Positions 5,522 through 10,064 of a stretch of DNA of 10,064 bases are shown piece after piece (the first letter of the stretch is position 1; every line of letters starts with the position of its first letter). The position numbers and the translations under genes were made by a program. The notes under the pieces were generated by a model. It had not been told where the DNA came from. It did no database searches and was given only the letters and a program-made list of their open reading frames with translations. Source of the DNA: Paracoccaceae bacterium (lineage in GTDB: Bacteria > Pseudomonadota > Alphaproteobacteria > Rhodobacterales > Rhodobacteraceae); contig PXES01000053.1 in the NCBI GenBank assembly GCA_003564655.1, forward strand, positions 1 through 10,064. The letters run 5' to 3'.

Positions 5522-7252
5522 TCAGGCCCCTTTCGCGAATTCGGCCTTCGCCTCGGCCTTGAGATCCTTGCGCAGGATCTTCCCGATGGGCGATTTCGGC
5601 AGTTCGTCGCGGATGACGACGGATTTGGGCACCTTGTAGGCGGCCAGATGCTTGCGGCAATGCGCGACGACATCCTCGCGCGTCAGCGATACCTCCGAGT
5701 CGGGGTTCTGCACCACATAGGCGCGCACCGCCTCGCCGGTGTTCGCGTCCGGCACCCCGATCACGGCGGCCTCGAGCACCTGATCGAGCTTGGCCAGACA
5801 GTCCTCGACCTCGTTGGGATAGACGTTGAAGCCCGAGACAAGGACCATGTCCTTTTTGCGGTCGACGATGGTCAGGAAGCCGTCGGCATCCATTGTCGCC
5901 ACATCGCCGGTGAAGAACCAGCCATTCTGAATGCTCTTCTCGGTCTCGTCGGGGCGGTTCCAGTAGCCGCGCATCACCTGCGGTCCCTTGACCAGCAATT
6001 CGCCCGGCGCGCCCGCCTCGACCGGGTCGGCATTGTCATCTACCAGCGCCACATCCGTCCCCGGGACCGGCACCCCGATGGAGCCCACGCGCACCGGTTG
6101 GTCGAGCGGGTTGAAACTCACCAGCGGCGCGGTCTCGGTCAGCCCGTAGCCCTCGGCGACGCGGGTGCCGGTCACATCGAGCCAGCGCTCGGCGACCGCC
6201 TGGTGCAGCGCCGTGCCGCCGGCGATGGCGGCTTTCAGATGCTTGGGCGGATAGGTGGCGAACCACTCTTCGTTCATCAGCCCGTTGAACAGTGTGTTCA
6301 CCCCGGTGATCCAGGTCACCGGGTAATTCTCGAGCGCGCGCTGGATGTTCTGCACCGGGCGCGGCGAGGGCACGAGGATGTTGCGCGCGCCCATCTCGAA
6401 GAAGGTCATCAGGTTCGCCGTGAAGGCGAAGATGTGATAGAGCGGCAGCGCTGTCAGCACACAATCCTCGCCGGTCATGTGCCGCGCGCCCATGGCCCGG
6501 ACCTGTTCGAGATTGGAAAGAATGTTCCCATGCGTCAGGATCGCGCCCTTGGCGACGCCGGTCGTCCCGCCCGTATATTGCAGCAGCGCCGTGTCATCGG
6601 GGTTGATGCTGTCCCAGTCGGTCACTTTCGGCAGCCCGCGCCCGATCCGCAGCGCCGTGCGGATGCGCTGCACCGGCACGTCGAGCTTCGGCACGGGCGG
6701 CAGCGACCGGGTCCAGACCTTCTGGACGGCACGCACGATGGTCTCGGGGACACGCGGGAAGAACTCGGGCACGCCCGCCAGCACGACATGGCGAATGCCG
6801 GTCTGGGGGATGACCTCGGCCAGCTTGCCCGCGAAGATGTCGCTGATGACCAGAACCTCGGCGCCTGAATCCGCGAACTGATGGATCATCTCGGAGGGCG
6901 TGTAGAGCGGGTTGGTGTTGACCAGAACGCACCCCGCCTTGAACACCCCGAAGGCCGCGACCGGATAAGCCAGCCCGTTGGGCAGCTGAACGGCCACCCG
7001 CGCGCCCGGCTGCAACCCGCAATGATGCCGCAGGTAAGAGGCGAAGGCGTCCGACATCGCCGCCACCTGGCTGTAGCGCAGGCTGCCATTCATGCCGTTG
7101 GGCACCACGCAGGTAAAGGCACGGCGCGGGCCGAACTCGGTGCAGGCCCGGTCCACCAGCGCGCCCAGCGAGCGGTCGGCCGGTTCGGGCAATGTCACCG
7201 GAATATCGTCGCCATAGGCCGCGACCCACGGCTTGGTTTGGTGTTCTGTCAC
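5522..7252 (-). CDS. fadD: Long-chain fatty acid-CoA ligase (FadD-like)
   Basis: An AMP-forming acyl-CoA synthetase of 576 aa: it activates a carboxylic acid with ATP to an acyl-adenylate and transfers it to CoA, normally the entry step of fatty acid oxidation at the inner membrane. Visible motifs are the phosphate-binding loop YTGGTTGVAKG (226-236), GYGLTET (368-374), TGD (448-450), the hinge region DRKKDMVLVSGFNVYP (464-479) and the C-terminal catalytic Lys558 in SPIGKILRK. All catalytic motifs are intact. The start is a GTG (7250-7252) with a strong GGAGG 7 nt upstream (7260-7264); the next Met is residue 54, too far in. FadD is the best family call, but medium-chain, aromatic or steroid-side-chain acids are possible substrates. 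It heads the minus-strand run and is divergent from speA. Confidence 0.92.
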   Translation of the reverse strand: MTEHQTKPWVAAYGDDIPVTLPEPADRSLGALVDRACTEFGPRRAFTCVVPNGMNGSLRYSQVAAMSDAFASYLRHHCGLQPGARVAVQLPNGLAYPVAAFGVFKAGCVLVNTNPLYTPSEMIHQFADSGAEVLVISDIFAGKLAEVIPQTGIRHVVLAGVPEFFPRVPETIVRAVQKVWTRSLPPVPKLDVPVQRIRTALRIGRGLPKVTDWDSINPDDTALLQYTGGTTGVAKGAILTHGNILSNLEQVRAMGARHMTGEDCVLTALPLYHIFAFTANLMTFFEMGARNILVPSPRPVQNIQRALENYPVTWITGVNTLFNGLMNEEWFATYPPKHLKAAIAGGTALHQAVAERWLDVTGTRVAEGYGLTETAPLVSFNPLDQPVRVGSIGVPVPGTDVALVDDNADPVEAGAPGELLVKGPQVMRGYWNRPDETEKSIQNGWFFTGDVATMDADGFLTIVDRKKDMVLVSGFNVYPNEVEDCLAKLDQVLEAAVIGVPDANTGEAVRAYVVQNPDSEVSLTREDVVAHCRKHLAAYKVPKSVVIRDELPKSPIGKILRKDLKAEAKAEFAKGA

Positions 7253-7289
7253 GCTCGTCCCTCCCTGACCCCGGCCCTCCCGCCGGTTC

Positions 7290-7299
7290 GGTGATCACC
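7290..7299. promoter_or_regulatory. Perfect palindrome upstream of fadD, candidate operator
   Basis: GGTGATCACC is a 10-bp perfect palindrome, flanked by TTC on one side and A-GAA on the other, about 38 nt before the fadD GTG. A dyad of this size in the leader region of a regulated catabolic gene suggests a dimeric repressor site. It is not the classical GntR FadR pattern, which needs three bases between GT and AC; here there are four. The regulator is unknown. Confidence 0.35.
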
Positions 7300-7325
7300 A
7301 GAAAAGCCGACCGCCCCGCCCCGCA

Positions 7326-7354
7326 CAAGCCCTGACGTGGCGCTGTCGGGCTTG
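7326..7354. repeat. Inverted repeat in the fadD-speA divergent region
   Basis: CAAGCCC (7326-7332) and GGGCTTG (7348-7354) are perfect 7-bp arms 15 nt apart. Inside, GAC (7334-7336) and GTC (7345-7347) can extend the stem by three pairs after a single bulged T, leaving an 8-nt loop. It lies 74 nt from the fadD start and 134 nt from the speA start. No T run follows. It could be a leader hairpin or an operator. Confidence 0.5.
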
Positions 7355-7425
7355 AAAACCCTGCGTCACATTGCAAATCTGCCCTTGAACCGCCAATCCG
7401 AGCGCTCTCTTCGGCCCCCGCTTTC

Positions 7426-7454
7426 TTGCGCTCGCGACAGTGACACCCTATGCG
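7426..7454 (+). promoter_or_regulatory. Weak candidate promoter for speA
   Basis: TTGCGC (7426-7431) and TATGCG (7449-7454) are 17 nt apart. They would start transcription near 7461, leaving a leader of under 30 nt before the speA ATG with its AGGAG. Each box matches the consensus at three of six positions. The same TTGCGC -35 form is seen before the tRNA-Glu gene in this window, which gives slight support. Confidence 0.3.
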
Positions 7455-7487
7455 GGCCACGCCAGTGTCCAGCCGACAGGAGAGCCC

Positions 7488-9384
<1,897 letters not shown>

Positions 9385-9392
<8 letters not shown>

Positions 9393-10064
9393 CAACAAGG
9401 ACGTTCTGGTGATCGGCGCGGGGGGCGTGGCCTCGGTCACACTGCACAAGATGGCGATGAATCGCGACCTGTTTCCGGGGCGCATCGCGGTCGCCAGCCG
9501 CACGCTGTCGAAATGCGAGGCTATTGCCGCAAGCGTGAAGGACCGTACCGGCGTCGAGATCGAGACGTACCAGGTCGATGCCGACAACGTGGCCCAGACT
9601 GTCGCACTGATCGAGACGTTGAAGCCTGCGCTTCTGGTCAACCTCGCGCTGCCCTATCAGGACCTGGCACTGATGGAGGCCTGCCTGAAGACGGGCGTGC
9701 ATTACCTTGACACCGCGAATTACGAGCCCCCCGACGAGGCGAAATTCGAGTATTCGCACCAGTGGAAACTGCATGATCGCTTCAAGCAGGCCGGGCTGAT
9801 GGCCACGCTGGGCGTAGGCTTCGACCCGGGCGTGACCAGCATCTTCGCCGCGTATATCCGCAAGCATTACCTGTCGGGCATTCGCCAGATCGACATTCTG
9901 GACTGCAATGGCGGCGATCACGGCCACCCCTTCGCCACCAATTTCAACCCCGAGATCAATATCCGCGAGGTCACGGCCGAGGTGCGCCACTGGGAAAACG
10001 GTGGCTGGGTGACCTCGCCCGCCATGTCCACCAAAGTGCCCTTCGAGTTCGAGCAGGTGGGTGA
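9385..10064 (+). CDS. Carboxynorspermidine/carboxyspermidine synthase, partial 3'
   Basis: A saccharopine-dehydrogenase-like reductase; the first 226 residues are present and the frame is open to the window end (family length about 400 aa). Family enzymes reductively condense L-aspartate 4-semialdehyde with a diamine (putrescine or diaminopropane) using NADPH, giving carboxyspermidine or carboxynorspermidine, which a PLP decarboxylase then converts to spermidine or norspermidine. Seen here: Rossmann motif VIGAGGVAS (9-17), VASRT (36-40), TLGVGFDPGVTSIFAAY (141-157) and CNGGDHGHPFATNFNPE (174-190), all closely recalling Vibrio carboxynorspermidine dehydrogenase as I remember it. The ATG overlaps the speA end by 8 nt, with GAGGAG 7 nt upstream, so the two are co-translated. 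True saccharopine dehydrogenase is the alternative, but the speA linkage and the GGDHG/FATNF motifs argue for the polyamine role. The partner decarboxylase (nspC type) is expected just downstream. Confidence 0.88.

Noticed and set aside
5210..6868. Long plus-strand open frame (552 aa) opposite fadD and the transporter
   Set aside because: It spans two clear minus-strand genes in antisense and is rich in Arg, His and Gly with no recognisable domain.

Overview
The window is GC-rich DNA with dense, tightly packed coding. The protein sequences and gene order look like an alphaproteobacterium, most likely of the Rhodobacterales/Rhodobacteraceae. This comes from family resemblance and gene order (hom-glpX-recJ beside a tRNA-Glu, and speA next to a carboxynorspermidine-synthase-like gene), not from a database search. 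I see no mobile element, CRISPR array, phage gene or rRNA.

Layout. Positions 1-106 hold no recognisable gene. A minus-strand tRNA-Glu(UUC) follows at 107-181, with its own plausible promoter at 198-226. From 265 to 7252 five protein genes lie on the minus strand. In transcription order (right to left) they are a long-chain acyl-CoA ligase (fadD-like), a bile acid:sodium symporter family (BASS) transporter, homoserine dehydrogenase (hom), class II fructose-1,6-bisphosphatase (glpX) and the RecJ exonuclease. The first two are tightly coupled, with a 4-nt gap. The next gaps are 66, 191 and 49 nt. The 191-nt hom-glpX gap is rich in perfect inverted repeats. A 235-nt divergent intergenic region (7253-7487) separates fadD from a plus-strand pair: biosynthetic arginine decarboxylase (speA), then a saccharopine-dehydrogenase-like carboxynorspermidine/carboxyspermidine synthase that overlaps speA by 8 nt and runs off the window end.

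How the genes fit together. The plus-strand pair suggests a polyamine route: arginine to agmatine (SpeA), then, after agmatine is converted to putrescine by enzymes outside the window, condensation of a diamine with L-aspartate 4-semialdehyde. Homoserine dehydrogenase, on the other strand, uses the same semialdehyde for threonine and methionine synthesis. FadD and the BASS carrier may form a take-up-and-activate pair, but their substrate cannot be read from sequence. GlpX supplies gluconeogenic/Calvin-type FBPase activity and RecJ serves DNA repair; both are housekeeping genes.

Overall this looks like ordinary chromosomal core sequence. I found no convincing new system. The points most worth a second look are the structured leader before glpX, the palindromes in the fadD-speA divergent region, the translationally coupled FadD-transporter pair and the G1.U72 pair in the tRNA-Glu.
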